Shown here piece after piece: positions 1 to 8,749 of a stretch of DNA of 64,000 nucleotides. How positions within the stretch are numbered: the stretch's first letter is position 1; the number at the start of each line of letters is the position of its first letter. Under the pieces are notes generated by a model. It had not been told where the DNA came from. It did not search any database and saw nothing but the letters and a program-made list of their open reading frames with translations. The DNA comes from JAGPCK01 sp041675505. Its GTDB lineage: Bacteria > Bacteroidota > Bacteroidia > UKL13-3. A program made the position numbers and the translations under genes. Location: NCBI GenBank assembly GCA_041675505.1, contig JBAYTR010000007.1, positions 124,001 through 188,000 on the forward strand, read 5' to 3'.

Positions 1-8
1 ATCATTTA

Positions 9-581
9 ATGAAAGAAGGAAAGGTTGTTATTTTTTCTGCTCCGTCAGGCTCCGGTAAAACAACCGTAGTTAAACATTTATTATCGGTTAACCCTCAGCT
101 CGCGTTTTCTGTTTCAGCTACTACCCGCCCTTGCAGAGGAAATGAGGAGCACGGAAAAGATTATTATTTTTTGAGTAAAGAAGCGTTTGAACAAAAAGTA
201 CAAACAGGAGATTTTATAGAATATGAGGAAGTGTATGCCGGTACATTTTACGGTACACTGCGCAGTGAAGTAGAAAAAAAATGGGACGAGGGAAAGGTAG
301 TGGTGTTTGATGTAGATGTGGTAGGCGGATTGCACCTGAAAAAAATATTGGGTGAACGGGCGCTGGCTATATTTGTAAAACCACCCTCTGTAGACGTATT
401 AAGACAACGCCTGCAAGCCCGCGCCACCGACACACCTGCCGATGTAGAACGCAGAGTAGAAAAATCCATTCAGGAACTAAAATTTGAAAGTGCGTTTGAT
501 TTAGTGCTGGTGAATGACGTGCTGAAAGACACGTTAAAAGAAGCGGAGCAAATGGTTCAAACATTTATCAACCTAAACTAA
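9..581 (+). CDS. gmk: Guanylate kinase
   Basis: Guanylate kinase catalyses ATP-dependent phosphorylation of GMP to GDP in cytosolic purine nucleotide salvage and synthesis. The 190-residue length is normal for the family. The P-loop reads SGSGKTT at residues 13-19, and the GMP-binding region with its TTRP and Y-rich segments follows at about 38-85. The ATG at 9 sits just inside the window edge and puts the P-loop at its usual distance from the N terminus. The stop codon is one base before the nadD start, so the two are almost certainly co-transcribed. The identification is secure. Confidence 0.96.
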   Translation: MKEGKVVIFSAPSGSGKTTVVKHLLSVNPQLAFSVSATTRPCRGNEEHGKDYYFLSKEAFEQKVQTGDFIEYEEVYAGTFYGTLRSEVEKKWDEGKVVVFDVDVVGGLHLKKILGERALAIFVKPPSVDVLRQRLQARATDTPADVERRVEKSIQELKFESAFDLVLVNDVLKDTLKEAEQMVQTFINLN

Positions 582-582
582 A

Positions 583-1155
583 ATGCATATCGGTTTATTT
601 TTCGGCTCATTCAATCCTTTGCATTGCGGACACCTCATTATTGCCAGCCACATGGTAGAATACAGTTCTATTGACAAGGTGTGGTTTATGGTATCTCCGC
701 ACAATCCACTGAAAGCAAAAGGCGATTTACTGGATGAACACATTCGTTTGGAAATGGTGCGTGATGCCATAAAGTATGATGACCGCTTTGAAGCCTCTGA
801 TTTTGAATTTGCACTGGAACGTCCTTCTTACACCATATTGACTATGGATGCCCTGCACAAAGCCTACCCTGAGCATACCTTCACTTTAATTATGGGGGCC
901 GATAATTTACAATCTTTGCACCTGTGGAAAGAGTACGAAAAGTTGCTGAACGATTACCCTGTGTTTGTTTATCGCAGAGAGGGCTTTGATAGTTCGGAAC
1001 TGGCCGACCACCCCAATGTGCAGGTATTTGATGTACCCTTGCTCAACATCTCCTCCACCTTTATCCGCAGAGCAGTTAAAAAAGGAAAGTCCATCCGCTA
1101 CCTGGTACCGTGGATGATTGAAGAAAATATTATTCAACACAAGTATTACTCATAA
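583..1155 (+). CDS. nadD: Nicotinate-nucleotide adenylyltransferase
   Basis: NadD transfers AMP from ATP to nicotinate mononucleotide, giving deamido-NAD in the NAD pathway. The nucleotidyltransferase signature GSFNPLHCGH lies at residues 8-17. The C-terminal ISSTFIRR at about 156-163 is the second nucleotide-binding motif of the family. The 190-residue length is typical. The gene starts one base after gmk, and its TAA stop overlaps the ATG of the next gene (TAATG), so gmk, nadD and the acetyltransferase gene form a tight operon. In Bacteroidota gmk and nadD are commonly adjacent. Confidence 0.95.
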   Translation: MHIGLFFGSFNPLHCGHLIIASHMVEYSSIDKVWFMVSPHNPLKAKGDLLDEHIRLEMVRDAIKYDDRFEASDFEFALERPSYTILTMDALHKAYPEHTFTLIMGADNLQSLHLWKEYEKLLNDYPVFVYRREGFDSSELADHPNVQVFDVPLLNISSTFIRRAVKKGKSIRYLVPWMIEENIIQHKYYS

Positions 1156-1673
1156 TGGAACTGCACATCCGACAAGCGAATGTAGCCGATGCGGCTGCTT
1201 TAGCAGAACTTGGAGCCAAAACATTTTACGATACCTTCCATACTTTTCAAACGGAAGAAGACATGAACAAGTACCTTAGCTCTACTTACACTCCTGAAAA
1301 AGTAAAAGCTAATCTTGAAAAGCCCGATGTGTTTTATTACCTCGCTGAATACAATAACACAGCCGTGGGTTATGCCAAACTATTGCTGGACGTACCTGTG
1401 GAGCAAATGAAAGGTGACCGTGTAATGGAGATGGAAAAAATTTATGTGTTGCAGGATTATCTTGGTAAAGGTGTGGGCAAAAAACTCATGCAGCAAAGCA
1501 TTGTTGCTGCCGTACACGAAAAATTTGACTGGATGTGTTTGGGTGTGTGGCAACACAACACCAAGGCCATTGACTTTTATAAACAGTTTGGCTGGGAAAT
1601 TTTTGACACCCGCAAATTTCAATTGGGCAGTAAGATAGAAGACGATTTTTTAATGCGTATAAAACTGAAGTAG
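1155..1673 (+). CDS. GNAT family N-acetyltransferase
   Basis: A 172-residue GNAT-fold acetyltransferase that would transfer an acetyl group from acetyl-CoA to an amine; the substrate cannot be told from sequence. The acetyl-CoA-binding motif A is seen as YLGKGVGKKLMQ at about residues 102-113, preceded by a beta-strand with MEKIYVLQ. The C-terminal WQHNTKAIDFYKQFGW segment is the typical motif B. The ATG overlaps the nadD stop by one base, so it is translationally coupled to nadD. It converges on the transglycosylase gene with only one base between the stop codons. Confidence 0.88.
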   Translation: MELHIRQANVADAAALAELGAKTFYDTFHTFQTEEDMNKYLSSTYTPEKVKANLEKPDVFYYLAEYNNTAVGYAKLLLDVPVEQMKGDRVMEMEKIYVLQDYLGKGVGKKLMQQSIVAAVHEKFDWMCLGVWQHNTKAIDFYKQFGWEIFDTRKFQLGSKIEDDFLMRIKLK

Positions 1674-1674
1674 T

Positions 1675-2841
1675 TTAGCGGTGCTGTAGTATACGTATCT
1701 TCTGTCCTTTTTTAATGTAGGTTTCTGCCATCTGGTTCCACTTCATCACATCGGGCACACTCACATTAAATTTCTTGGCCACATCATTGATGTCCTCATT
1801 CTTCTCAACGGTGTACTCGATCATAATAAACTCTTCGTATGGTTTGGCCGGTTCTTCTTCCAGCATAAACTCTTCTTCTAAATCTGCTGAATCACCTGTA
1901 AGGTAATGCCCGGCTAAATCCACATTTTTTTCTTTGGGCAATTCTATAAAATATTTCTTCCCTTCAGCATTGGTAAGGTAAGGTTTACGTAACCACGGAT
2001 TAAGTTGTTTGAGCATTTTGTATGTGGTACCGTTCTTCAGTGCAAAATCTGCCAGGTTGCTGATGCCCGAATCTATTTCTATTTTTATGGTCGGAACTTC
2101 AAAATACAGATGCGATTTTCTTACATAATACCCATACTTGCGCGGGTTGGAACAAATTTCTTTTATCGCCATTAAACGCAACACGTAGCGCGAGGTTTCT
2201 GTGTTAAGATACAAATCATAATAAGAATCTACTCCTTGGTTGTTGAGTTGTTTGCGCAGCCCTGTGATGCCCATGTTGTACGAGGCTGCCACCAGGGTCC
2301 AGTTACCAAATTCACGGTAGGCTTCTTTAAAGTACCTGCAAGCTGCTTCTGTCGCTTTCTCCAGGTGATTACGCTCATCTATTTCCTCTGTAATTTCTAA
2401 GCCGAATTTTTTACCCGTCTCTTCCATAAACTGCCAATAACCTTGTGCGCCTGCGGGAGACGTAACAATACTCAACCCGCTTTCAGCCAGACAGAGGTAT
2501 TTAAAATCTTCAGGAATACCGTGCTTTTTGAGAGAACGCTCAATGGCCGGAAAATAACGGTTGGCTTTTTTGAGCATTAATAAGGTGTTGGACTGCCAAT
2601 AGGTATTCACCAATAATTCTTTGTCCAGTCTTTCGCGCACTTCAAAATCATGCATGGGTAAACGTTCACCGGCAAAATCAATATTCTGCGGTAAGTTAAT
2701 AGAGAAAATGCGGTAATGTTTGTTGAATTCCCCCTGAAACTTATCCTGCTCTGTAGGGCTGCTGAAAGTAAACAGCTGCATCAGCCCTAACAGGAATAAA
2801 AGCACTCCGAGAGAAATAATTTTAGCCTTGTATAAACGCAT
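1675..2841 (-). CDS. Lytic murein transglycosylase with C-terminal LysM
   Basis: A 388-residue MltD-like lytic transglycosylase that cleaves peptidoglycan glycan strands in the periplasm. An N-terminal hydrophobic segment (about residues 8-26) acts as signal or anchor. The SLT domain spans about 100-215: Glu120 in LAESGL is the expected catalytic residue, followed by AGAQGYWQFM and ASYNMG, both family signatures. A LysM-like peptidoglycan-binding repeat follows at about 340-385. MltD in enterobacteria has more LysM repeats; the single C-terminal copy is common in Bacteroidota. The upstream region to 3004 (about 160 bp) is shared with a divergent gene. Confidence 0.9.
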   Translation of the reverse strand: MRLYKAKIISLGVLLFLLGLMQLFTFSSPTEQDKFQGEFNKHYRIFSINLPQNIDFAGERLPMHDFEVRERLDKELLVNTYWQSNTLLMLKKANRYFPAIERSLKKHGIPEDFKYLCLAESGLSIVTSPAGAQGYWQFMEETGKKFGLEITEEIDERNHLEKATEAACRYFKEAYREFGNWTLVAASYNMGITGLRKQLNNQGVDSYYDLYLNTETSRYVLRLMAIKEICSNPRKYGYYVRKSHLYFEVPTIKIEIDSGISNLADFALKNGTTYKMLKQLNPWLRKPYLTNAEGKKYFIELPKEKNVDLAGHYLTGDSADLEEEFMLEEEPAKPYEEFIMIEYTVEKNEDINDVAKKFNVSVPDVMKWNQMAETYIKKGQKIRILQHR

Positions 2842-3004
2842 AACGGTAGTGTTGGCAAATTTCAGGCCCTAAATGTATATCGCAAACCCCTGTTTTTGAA
2901 CAATAAGCAAGCAAATACGGGAATATGTCAATTTTTTGTAACACTACCGCTTGACTTCATGCGTTAATTCTCTGCATAATTGCACTAAATTTTTATTCCT
3001 CTTT

Positions 3005-3394
3005 ATGAAAAAATGGTTTCTTTTTTCTTTTATGCTGATTGCTTTTGCTGCCGGTGCACAAGATAAAATCAAAGAATTTGAGAATTACAATAAAACGCCT
3101 CAGCTGCAAAGCGCACTCAAAAAATTTGATTTAACTCCTTTTCTGGCAGATGAGGTTTTGTTTGTTTTTGACGGTACCGACAACACCTATTCTCCTGCAC
3201 AAGTAAACAAGGCATTAAAAAGTAACATGAAGCTGCCCAAAAAATATGCGATTAACCACGCTTCAGAAACCAACCACGGTTACTCACAAACTTTTGGTGT
3301 ATATGATGCAGATGAGATTCCCATTTATTTTGTTGCCTTTCGCATCAATCAACTCACGCAAAAAATTGAAGAGGTACGCTTAACCTCCAACTAA
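3005..3394 (+). CDS. Small exported protein of unknown function
   Basis: A 129-residue protein that I do not recognise. The ATG at 3005 was chosen over a start at 2951 because it places a clean signal peptide (MKKWFLFSFMLIAFAAGAQ) at the N terminus. The mature part is mixed alpha/beta and charged, with no cysteine pairs or known motif. It is probably periplasmic. Its stop overlaps the stop region of the convergent cytochrome gene by four bases, which leaves no room for a terminator between them. Confidence 0.7.
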   Translation: MKKWFLFSFMLIAFAAGAQDKIKEFENYNKTPQLQSALKKFDLTPFLADEVLFVFDGTDNTYSPAQVNKALKSNMKLPKKYAINHASETNHGYSQTFGVYDADEIPIYFVAFRINQLTQKIEEVRLTSN

Positions 3395-4392
3395 GGTAAA
3401 AAAGCGCGGTTGCGAATAAAACCCGAATCAGTAAGTGTGCGTAAAAATGCAAGTACTGCTTTGGACTCCTTATCAGATAAATTGATTTTACTGAGTTGTT
3501 CTTTATCTAAAGTTGCCGATTGTTTCATCGGGTTACGGTAATGATTCAACACTTCGTTTAATGATGCAAAACGGCCATCGTGCATATAGGGTGATGTCAG
3601 TGCTACGTTACGCAAAGAGGGTACTTTAAATTTTCCTTCATCACTTTCGTTACTGGTTACGCGTGCTCTGCCCGGGTCAGAGAAATCACTGCTGAGTCCG
3701 TTGTTGCGAAAACTGAAATCAGTAAACAAAACTCCAACGTGGCAACCTGAACATTGTTGCATAAAAAGTTTTTCTCCCTGTTCTTCTTCCTGCGTAAATT
3801 TTGCTTTCCCCGCTTTTACCTGATCATACCGTGCATCAGCTGAAATGATACTACCCATAAACTGGGCCAGCGCCAACATCACTTTACGGGTAGTAATACT
3901 GTCGCTGCCAAACGCTGTTTTAAACAAAGCCGGATAAAACTTACTACGCTGAATTTTTTGGTTAACCGAACTGATTTTTTCATTCATCTCGAGCGTATCC
4001 GTAATGGGGGCCAGGGGCATTACTTCCAGGTGATTCACACCTCCGTCAGCCATAAAGTGCGGATGCCACAACACATTGAATATGCCCGGGGCATTACGTC
4101 TTCCCAGTTTTCCGTTAACTCCTATACTAAACATTTTTCCTCCGTCACTAAACGCCCTTTCAAGGTGGTGACATGAGGCACAGGCAATAGTACTGTCTGA
4201 CGAAAGCAAAGGGTCGTAAAAAAGTTTTTTGCCTAAAGCAATTCCTTCTGAAGTGGGCGGATTATCCTGAAACGAATAAACCGGAGACGGAAAATGTGCA
4301 GGTAACGCAAGTGTTATTTGCTGCGGTGACTGAACCTTTTGCCCACAGGCTGTAACAACTAAAAATAAAACTAATGCGCACCATTTTCTCAT
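3391..4392 (-). CDS. Di-heme cytochrome c peroxidase family protein (MbnH-like)
   Basis: A 333-residue periplasmic lipoprotein of the CCP/MauG superfamily. The N terminus ends in VVTACG, a lipobox with Cys16. Two c-type heme sites are visible: CASCH at residues 71-75 and CSGCH at 214-218. The PYMHDGR motif typical of the family lies near residue 270. Members either reduce H2O2 or carry out radical oxidations of a partner protein; MbnH oxidises a tryptophan of the copper-binding protein MbnP. Here the start codon overlaps the stop of an MbnP-like gene by four bases (ATGA), and a second MbnP-like gene precedes that one. The MbnH role is therefore inferred from context; a plain peroxidase remains possible. 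Confidence 0.85.
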   Translation of the reverse strand: MRKWCALVLFLVVTACGQKVQSPQQITLALPAHFPSPVYSFQDNPPTSEGIALGKKLFYDPLLSSDSTIACASCHHLERAFSDGGKMFSIGVNGKLGRRNAPGIFNVLWHPHFMADGGVNHLEVMPLAPITDTLEMNEKISSVNQKIQRSKFYPALFKTAFGSDSITTRKVMLALAQFMGSIISADARYDQVKAGKAKFTQEEEQGEKLFMQQCSGCHVGVLFTDFSFRNNGLSSDFSDPGRARVTSNESDEGKFKVPSLRNVALTSPYMHDGRFASLNEVLNHYRNPMKQSATLDKEQLSKINLSDKESKAVLAFLRTLTDSGFIRNRAFLP

Positions 4393-5138
4393 TGAATGGA
4401 ACCAAAACTGAACATATCGGCATAGTTATCTGCATATTTCACCGCATTGACACCTGGCTCATGAATACTGTATATATTCTTCAATGAAAGTGTGAGCGGG
4501 GTTTTAAACATCTCGTTCAGATTGGCTTTCAAATTCAATTGTTTTAAACCTGCACCCAAATACAACTTCTGTGATCCGAAAGAAATGGTTGCTTTACGAA
4601 TGGCATTGTTGGGGTATTTGAATCCTCCCACGTGAATGCTGAAACCTCTTTCCAAACTGTCTCTGTAATACCCTTCTGCTTTGAGAAAAATGTAGCCTGA
4701 GGCCCAGCCCCAGAACATATCATTTTGCGGGTCGAGTGCCCCTGTTTGTGCCCCCGACATATTTCTCGCACTGTCAACCCCTATGATAAATTCAATGCCG
4801 TCATACTCCGTCTCCGGTAAATTTCTCAGTTGAATCGTTTTGGTTAGTGGCATTGATTCATCCACTAAAAAATAACTGTTGTTTATTGACCAGCTCTGGG
4901 TTCCTTTTAACAACTTGATATTTGAAATATAGTACCGAAATAAACTCACCCGCATACTATCGCCAGCAGCATTTACATACCAGGAGGTATCTAAGTGCAG
5001 GGTGTTGGTATCCACCAAATGATTCAGGTTAATATTGAGTCTGCCACTATAAGTAGGAGCAATTGTTTCTTCTACTTCTTTTTGACGACAAGACAACACG
5101 CTTAACAACAAAATGAGGGCAAATAAATGGTACTTCAT
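4389..5138 (-). CDS. MbnP-like family lipoprotein (second of two)
   Basis: A 249-residue exported lipoprotein with lipobox LLSVLSC (Cys17). The body matches the MbnP-like family of Bacteroidota: an N-terminal strand ending LFRYYISNIKL, a DSARNMSGAQTGALDP segment, a tryptophan-rich MFWGWASGYIFLK and FSIHVGGF. MbnP proteins are periplasmic copper binders whose site includes a tryptophan converted to kynurenine by the partner di-heme enzyme MbnH. The gene lies 12 bp after its paralogue and overlaps the di-heme gene, so the three form one operon. Copper binding is family knowledge, not shown by this sequence. Confidence 0.8.
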   Translation of the reverse strand: MKYHLFALILLLSVLSCRQKEVEETIAPTYSGRLNINLNHLVDTNTLHLDTSWYVNAAGDSMRVSLFRYYISNIKLLKGTQSWSINNSYFLVDESMPLTKTIQLRNLPETEYDGIEFIIGVDSARNMSGAQTGALDPQNDMFWGWASGYIFLKAEGYYRDSLERGFSIHVGGFKYPNNAIRKATISFGSQKLYLGAGLKQLNLKANLNEMFKTPLTLSLKNIYSIHEPGVNAVKYADNYADMFSFGSIQ

Positions 5139-5150
5139 ATTTTCAAAAAA

Positions 5151-5927
5151 TTAATCGGTTATTGAAATAAACTTAATCATGTCAGCATAGTTGTTGGCCA
5201 ACTGTTTTGAGTTACCATCGCTGTTGATTATGGTAAGCACAGAAGCTATTTCCCATACTGCGGGTGAGTTAAATACCTCCAGAACATCGGCCTTCAGGTT
5301 AAGCTTTTTTGTGACACCTGTAGAAATGCTGAGCGATTGATTGAAACTTGTAACGGTTGTACTTAACGGGTTAAAGGATCCCTCAAATCCGCCCACATGG
5401 TAAATAAAATCTGCGGCCGGGTTAACAACAGAGCCCTCGATTTTAAATTGAATGTACCCGCTGCTCCAGGTCCAGAACATTCCGGCTGCAGGGTCCAGTG
5501 CTCCCGTTTGGGCTCCTGAAACATTGCGTAAACTATCCACCCCAATGGTATAACGAATTGACTTGTATGTTCCCGCAGGAACATTGTTCAGTACAAAACT
5601 GTAAACAGCGTTAGCTCCGGAGTGGTCTATCAGATAATAACTTTCCGGCTGAACATAATCGGGTGTGTTGCCTTCGCCTTCCAGCACCAGGCTAGTAAGG
5701 TAATATCGGAATAAACTCACTTTAAATTTTTCACCGGCTGCATTTGTGTAAACATCACCGTACACCAGCGGGGTTGCACCTGCATATCCACCTATGTTTA
5801 CCATTACTTTACCTGAAGGTGGCTGAGGTGTTGTTTGTATATCCTGCGTATCTTTTTTACAAGAGGTACTCAGCATAATAACTGCGGCTAAAAGAAAAAA
5901 TAATTGCTCAATAAAACGACTTCGCAT
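5151..5927 (-). CDS. MbnP-like family lipoprotein (first of two)
   Basis: A 258-residue paralogue of the following gene. I use the ATG at 5927; a TTG seven codons upstream is possible. The lipobox is MLSTSC with Cys23, followed by KKD. It shares with its neighbour LFRYYLTSL, DSLRNVSGAQTGALDP, MFWTWSSGYIQFK and IYHVGGF, so the conserved Trp-x-Trp pair and the His are present in both copies. It is the first gene of the MbnP-MbnP-di-heme operon. Two diverged copies suggest different metals or partners, or binding as a pair, but nothing in the sequence decides this. Confidence 0.8.
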   Translation of the reverse strand: MRSRFIEQLFFLLAAVIMLSTSCKKDTQDIQTTPQPPSGKVMVNIGGYAGATPLVYGDVYTNAAGEKFKVSLFRYYLTSLVLEGEGNTPDYVQPESYYLIDHSGANAVYSFVLNNVPAGTYKSIRYTIGVDSLRNVSGAQTGALDPAAGMFWTWSSGYIQFKIEGSVVNPAADFIYHVGGFEGSFNPLSTTVTSFNQSLSISTGVTKKLNLKADVLEVFNSPAVWEIASVLTIINSDGNSKQLANNYADMIKFISITD

Positions 5928-5985
5928 ACCTGCTGAATAGATAATCAAATATACAGTTTTAAGCTTGTTTTGTAATAAGCGAAGA

Positions 5986-7011
5986 TCAAATTTTATCTTG
6001 CAGATATGCTTTGCTGCTGCGGATAATGGTTTCCTCTATGGGGGTGAACCGGAAGTTTAATGCATGGGTAAACTTATCGCTTTTGTAAAAAAACCGGTTG
6101 TACATACCCCGGGCCGTTTCGCGCGTGAGCAAGGGCGAAGTTGCTGAAACAAGCGCACGTAATGCATCTGCCATTACGGCAATGTTGACCAACCATTTCG
6201 GTGCATTTATTTTTGGTTCCTTTTTGCCCGTTGCCTTTGCGGTAATGGAGAAAAACTCTTTGAATGAAATGTTAGCCGACACCAGCACAAAGCGTTCATA
6301 ACTGATATCACTTTCAGTTAATAAAAACATGGCTTTGGCCACATCACGCACATCCACATAACCGTTTATGCCTTCCGTGTATACAGGAACCCCTTTCGCT
6401 GATGTTGCCATCATCTTACAAGAGCCTTTGCGCCAATCTCCTTCCCCTATAATTACTCCGGGGTTTACCATCACTATATTCAGTCCTTCCTCTCCCGCCC
6501 GCCACACTTCCAGCTCTGCACGGTACTTGCTGATGGCATAATTGGTATTGAGTACTGAATCGGTCCAGGTAGTTTTTTCATCTATGGTCAACCCGCTTTC
6601 GGCTCTTCCTAAAGCAGCAATGGAACTGCAATAGCACAACTTTTTCACCCCGGCATAAAGTGCTACATTTACAACATTGATGGTGCCCTGTACATTAACC
6701 TGCTGCATCTCTTCGGCATATTTGGCCACAAATGACACCATTGCTGCAACATGATATACCTGTTCAACACCCTCCATTGCTTCTTCGAGCGAAGGAACAT
6801 CGAGCAAATCGGCAGGTGTCCAATTTAGCAGAGTGAGTTTTTGTGCTTTTTCCTGCTCAGTAAGGTGGGCAAACCGTATGCTAAAAATATAGTTGAACTC
6901 CTGTAACGTAGATGTGGCGCGCTTTATGGCCCTTACCTGCCGGTTATTTTCCAGCAGTTCGCACACTACGTGTGCACCCAAAAAACCTGTTCCGCCTGTT
7001 ACTAGAATCAT
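5986..7011 (-). CDS. NAD-dependent epimerase/dehydratase family protein
   Basis: A 341-residue extended short-chain dehydrogenase/reductase. The Rossmann motif GGTGFLG is at residues 6-12, HVAAMVS near 88-94, and the catalytic YAISK near 158-162. Members act on nucleotide sugars, dihydroflavonol-like compounds or sterol-like substrates; the substrate here cannot be assigned. It is cytosolic, with a hydrophobic stretch (WLVNIAVMADALRALV) near 275-290 that could touch the membrane. The start lies about 80 bp from the divergent arginase-like gene, so the two may share a promoter region. Confidence 0.88.
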   Translation of the reverse strand: MILVTGGTGFLGAHVVCELLENNRQVRAIKRATSTLQEFNYIFSIRFAHLTEQEKAQKLTLLNWTPADLLDVPSLEEAMEGVEQVYHVAAMVSFVAKYAEEMQQVNVQGTINVVNVALYAGVKKLCYCSSIAALGRAESGLTIDEKTTWTDSVLNTNYAISKYRAELEVWRAGEEGLNIVMVNPGVIIGEGDWRKGSCKMMATSAKGVPVYTEGINGYVDVRDVAKAMFLLTESDISYERFVLVSANISFKEFFSITAKATGKKEPKINAPKWLVNIAVMADALRALVSATSPLLTRETARGMYNRFFYKSDKFTHALNFRFTPIEETIIRSSKAYLQDKI

Positions 7012-7092
7012 TGTTGATTAGTTGATTTCTTATGCTCTGAAACCGGGCAAAAATAGGCTTATTTGCCTGTAAATACCGTAAACTACTTTTCC

Positions 7093-8259
7093 ATGAACAG
7101 TGCTGAATTTTTAAAACCCGTTCCGTCAACCTTATTGAGCCAACTCGACACTACTTCAGCCCGCAGCTGGTTTAGGGGCGCACTGATACATGGTGAAACT
7201 TTTCCTGATACCGACAGCTGCAAAATATGGCTGGTAGGGGTGAAAGATGATCGCGGCACCGACTACATGAACGGTGCTTCCCAAGGCCCTGATGCTATTC
7301 GTGCTGAACTGTACCGGCTCATTAACCACCAGGAACACCTGAGCGTGGCCGATTTGGGAAACATTGAGGCCGGAGAAAGCATTAACGATACACATTATGC
7401 CCTGTGTGAACTTACCAAAGAGGCATTGGAAAAAAAGAAGGTACTTATAGTGCTGGGTGGTTCAGTTGATCTGGCCTACGCTCAATACCGGGCTTATGAA
7501 AAACATACCCGCACCCTGCGTTTGGTAAGTGTTGATTCACGCATCGAACTGAGCGCACCTGAACACAACGAAGAGGCTATTCCATATTTAGGCAATATCA
7601 TCCTGCACGAGCCAAACTACCTGTTTAACATTTGCCACTTAGGTTACCAGTCGTACTTTTGTGAAGAGGAAAGTGTGGCCACCTTTAACCGCATGAACTT
7701 TGATGCCATGCGACTGGGTAACCTGCGAAAAAACAGTGAAGAGGCTGAACCCCTGTTTCGCGATGCCGACATAGGTATTTTCAACCTCTCAGCCATCCGT
7801 TTACCTGATGCTCCTGCTCAGGAAAACGGTTCTCCCAATGGTATTGGCGGAGACGAAGCCTGCCAGCTGGCCCGCTATGCAGGTATCAGCAATGAGTTAA
7901 GTTCTTTTGGCCTGTACGGTTTAATTCCTCACCTTGACCGGCAGCAACAAACTGCAAAACTTGTAGCACAAATGCTATGGTATTTTGTTGACGGAGTGCA
8001 CAGCCGCAAATACGATTACCCTGCTACAGAGAGCAATGATTTTCAAACCTACCGCATTACATTTAACAACAGCAGCCACGAGGTAGTGTTTTTCAAAAGC
8101 CTGAAGAGTGACCGCTGGTGGATGGAAGTACCTTACCCGGTAGAAAAATCTGCTAAAAAAGGAAGCTACTTAGTTCCCTGCTCCTACAAAGATTACGAAA
8201 CCGCCTGCAACGATGAGGTGCCCGACAGGTGGCTGAAGACGTATTATAAGTTGATTTGA
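7093..8259 (+). CDS. Arginase/formiminoglutamase-fold protein with lost metal ligands
   Basis: A 388-residue protein of the ureohydrolase superfamily, probably annotated elsewhere as formimidoylglutamase. The fold is recognisable from QGPDAIR (about 64-70), VLIVLGGSVDLAYA (117-130), LRLVSVDSRIEL (142-153), DIGIFNLSAIR (226-236) and the late GIGGDEACQLARYAG. Active members carry GGDH, DxHxD and SxDxDxxDP to hold two Mn ions. Here these read GGSV, VDSRI and FNLSAIR, so nearly all ligands are gone. Hydrolase activity is unlikely. The ATG at 7093 was preferred to a TTG ten codons upstream. Confidence 0.82.
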   Translation: MNSAEFLKPVPSTLLSQLDTTSARSWFRGALIHGETFPDTDSCKIWLVGVKDDRGTDYMNGASQGPDAIRAELYRLINHQEHLSVADLGNIEAGESINDTHYALCELTKEALEKKKVLIVLGGSVDLAYAQYRAYEKHTRTLRLVSVDSRIELSAPEHNEEAIPYLGNIILHEPNYLFNICHLGYQSYFCEEESVATFNRMNFDAMRLGNLRKNSEEAEPLFRDADIGIFNLSAIRLPDAPAQENGSPNGIGGDEACQLARYAGISNELSSFGLYGLIPHLDRQQQTAKLVAQMLWYFVDGVHSRKYDYPATESNDFQTYRITFNNSSHEVVFFKSLKSDRWWMEVPYPVEKSAKKGSYLVPCSYKDYETACNDEVPDRWLKTYYKLI

Positions 8260-8323
8260 GGGGTATGCTGTGAGAATATTATGAAATTCAAGTGTCTGTG
8301 ATATTTTATATCTTTGGATATAT

Positions 8324-8749
8324 ATGGCATTTTCATTTAAACAATTTTGCCTTTCTTGTTTTAGTCTGACAGTATTCTTTTACTCGTCATGCTCTTGCAA
8401 AAGCGAGAACCCTGATCCTTTGAGATTGCAAATCTCTTATAGCAGTCACTATATATCCAAGCTGACAGCTATAACTCCGAACGGTCCTGTAACTGTAAGC
8501 CCTTTAGCTGAATTGACTGGTTACAACGAGTATGAAATTTTTCTTAACCCTGCCGATAGTATTTCTGTATTTGTTATCTATCAAAACAATTCAACGATTT
8601 TTGATACTTTGGTTTATGGTCACTCTACTGAAGTGCGTTATGAAAATATGGGGTGTGGGTTCGCTTACACCATCAGCAACATAAGAATAAAGGAAAGCAC
8701 ACTGGACAGTAGTAGCATTATCTCTCCGTATTACATTATGCTGCCATGA
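8324..8749 (+). CDS. Putative lipoprotein of unknown function
   Basis: A 141-residue protein that I do not recognise. The N terminus is a signal peptide ending FFYSSC, a plausible lipobox at Cys23, followed by a serine/cysteine-rich stretch. The mature part is predicted mostly beta (alternating hydrophobic strands). The sequence TATCTTTG at 8309-8316 fits the Bacteroidota -7 consensus TAnnTTTG but lies only eight bases from the ATG. The message would then be nearly leaderless, or the match is chance. It overlaps the next gene by four bases, so the two proteins are probably made and used together. Confidence 0.6.
   Translation: MAFSFKQFCLSCFSLTVFFYSSCSCKSENPDPLRLQISYSSHYISKLTAITPNGPVTVSPLAELTGYNEYEIFLNPADSISVFVIYQNNSTIFDTLVYGHSTEVRYENMGCGFAYTISNIRIKESTLDSSSIISPYYIMLP

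Noticed and set aside
2937..2972. TGTAACAC upstream of the small exported protein, like the first box of the bipartite element
   Set aside because: The second box at the expected spacing reads TAATTCTC, which does not match ACCTTTGT.
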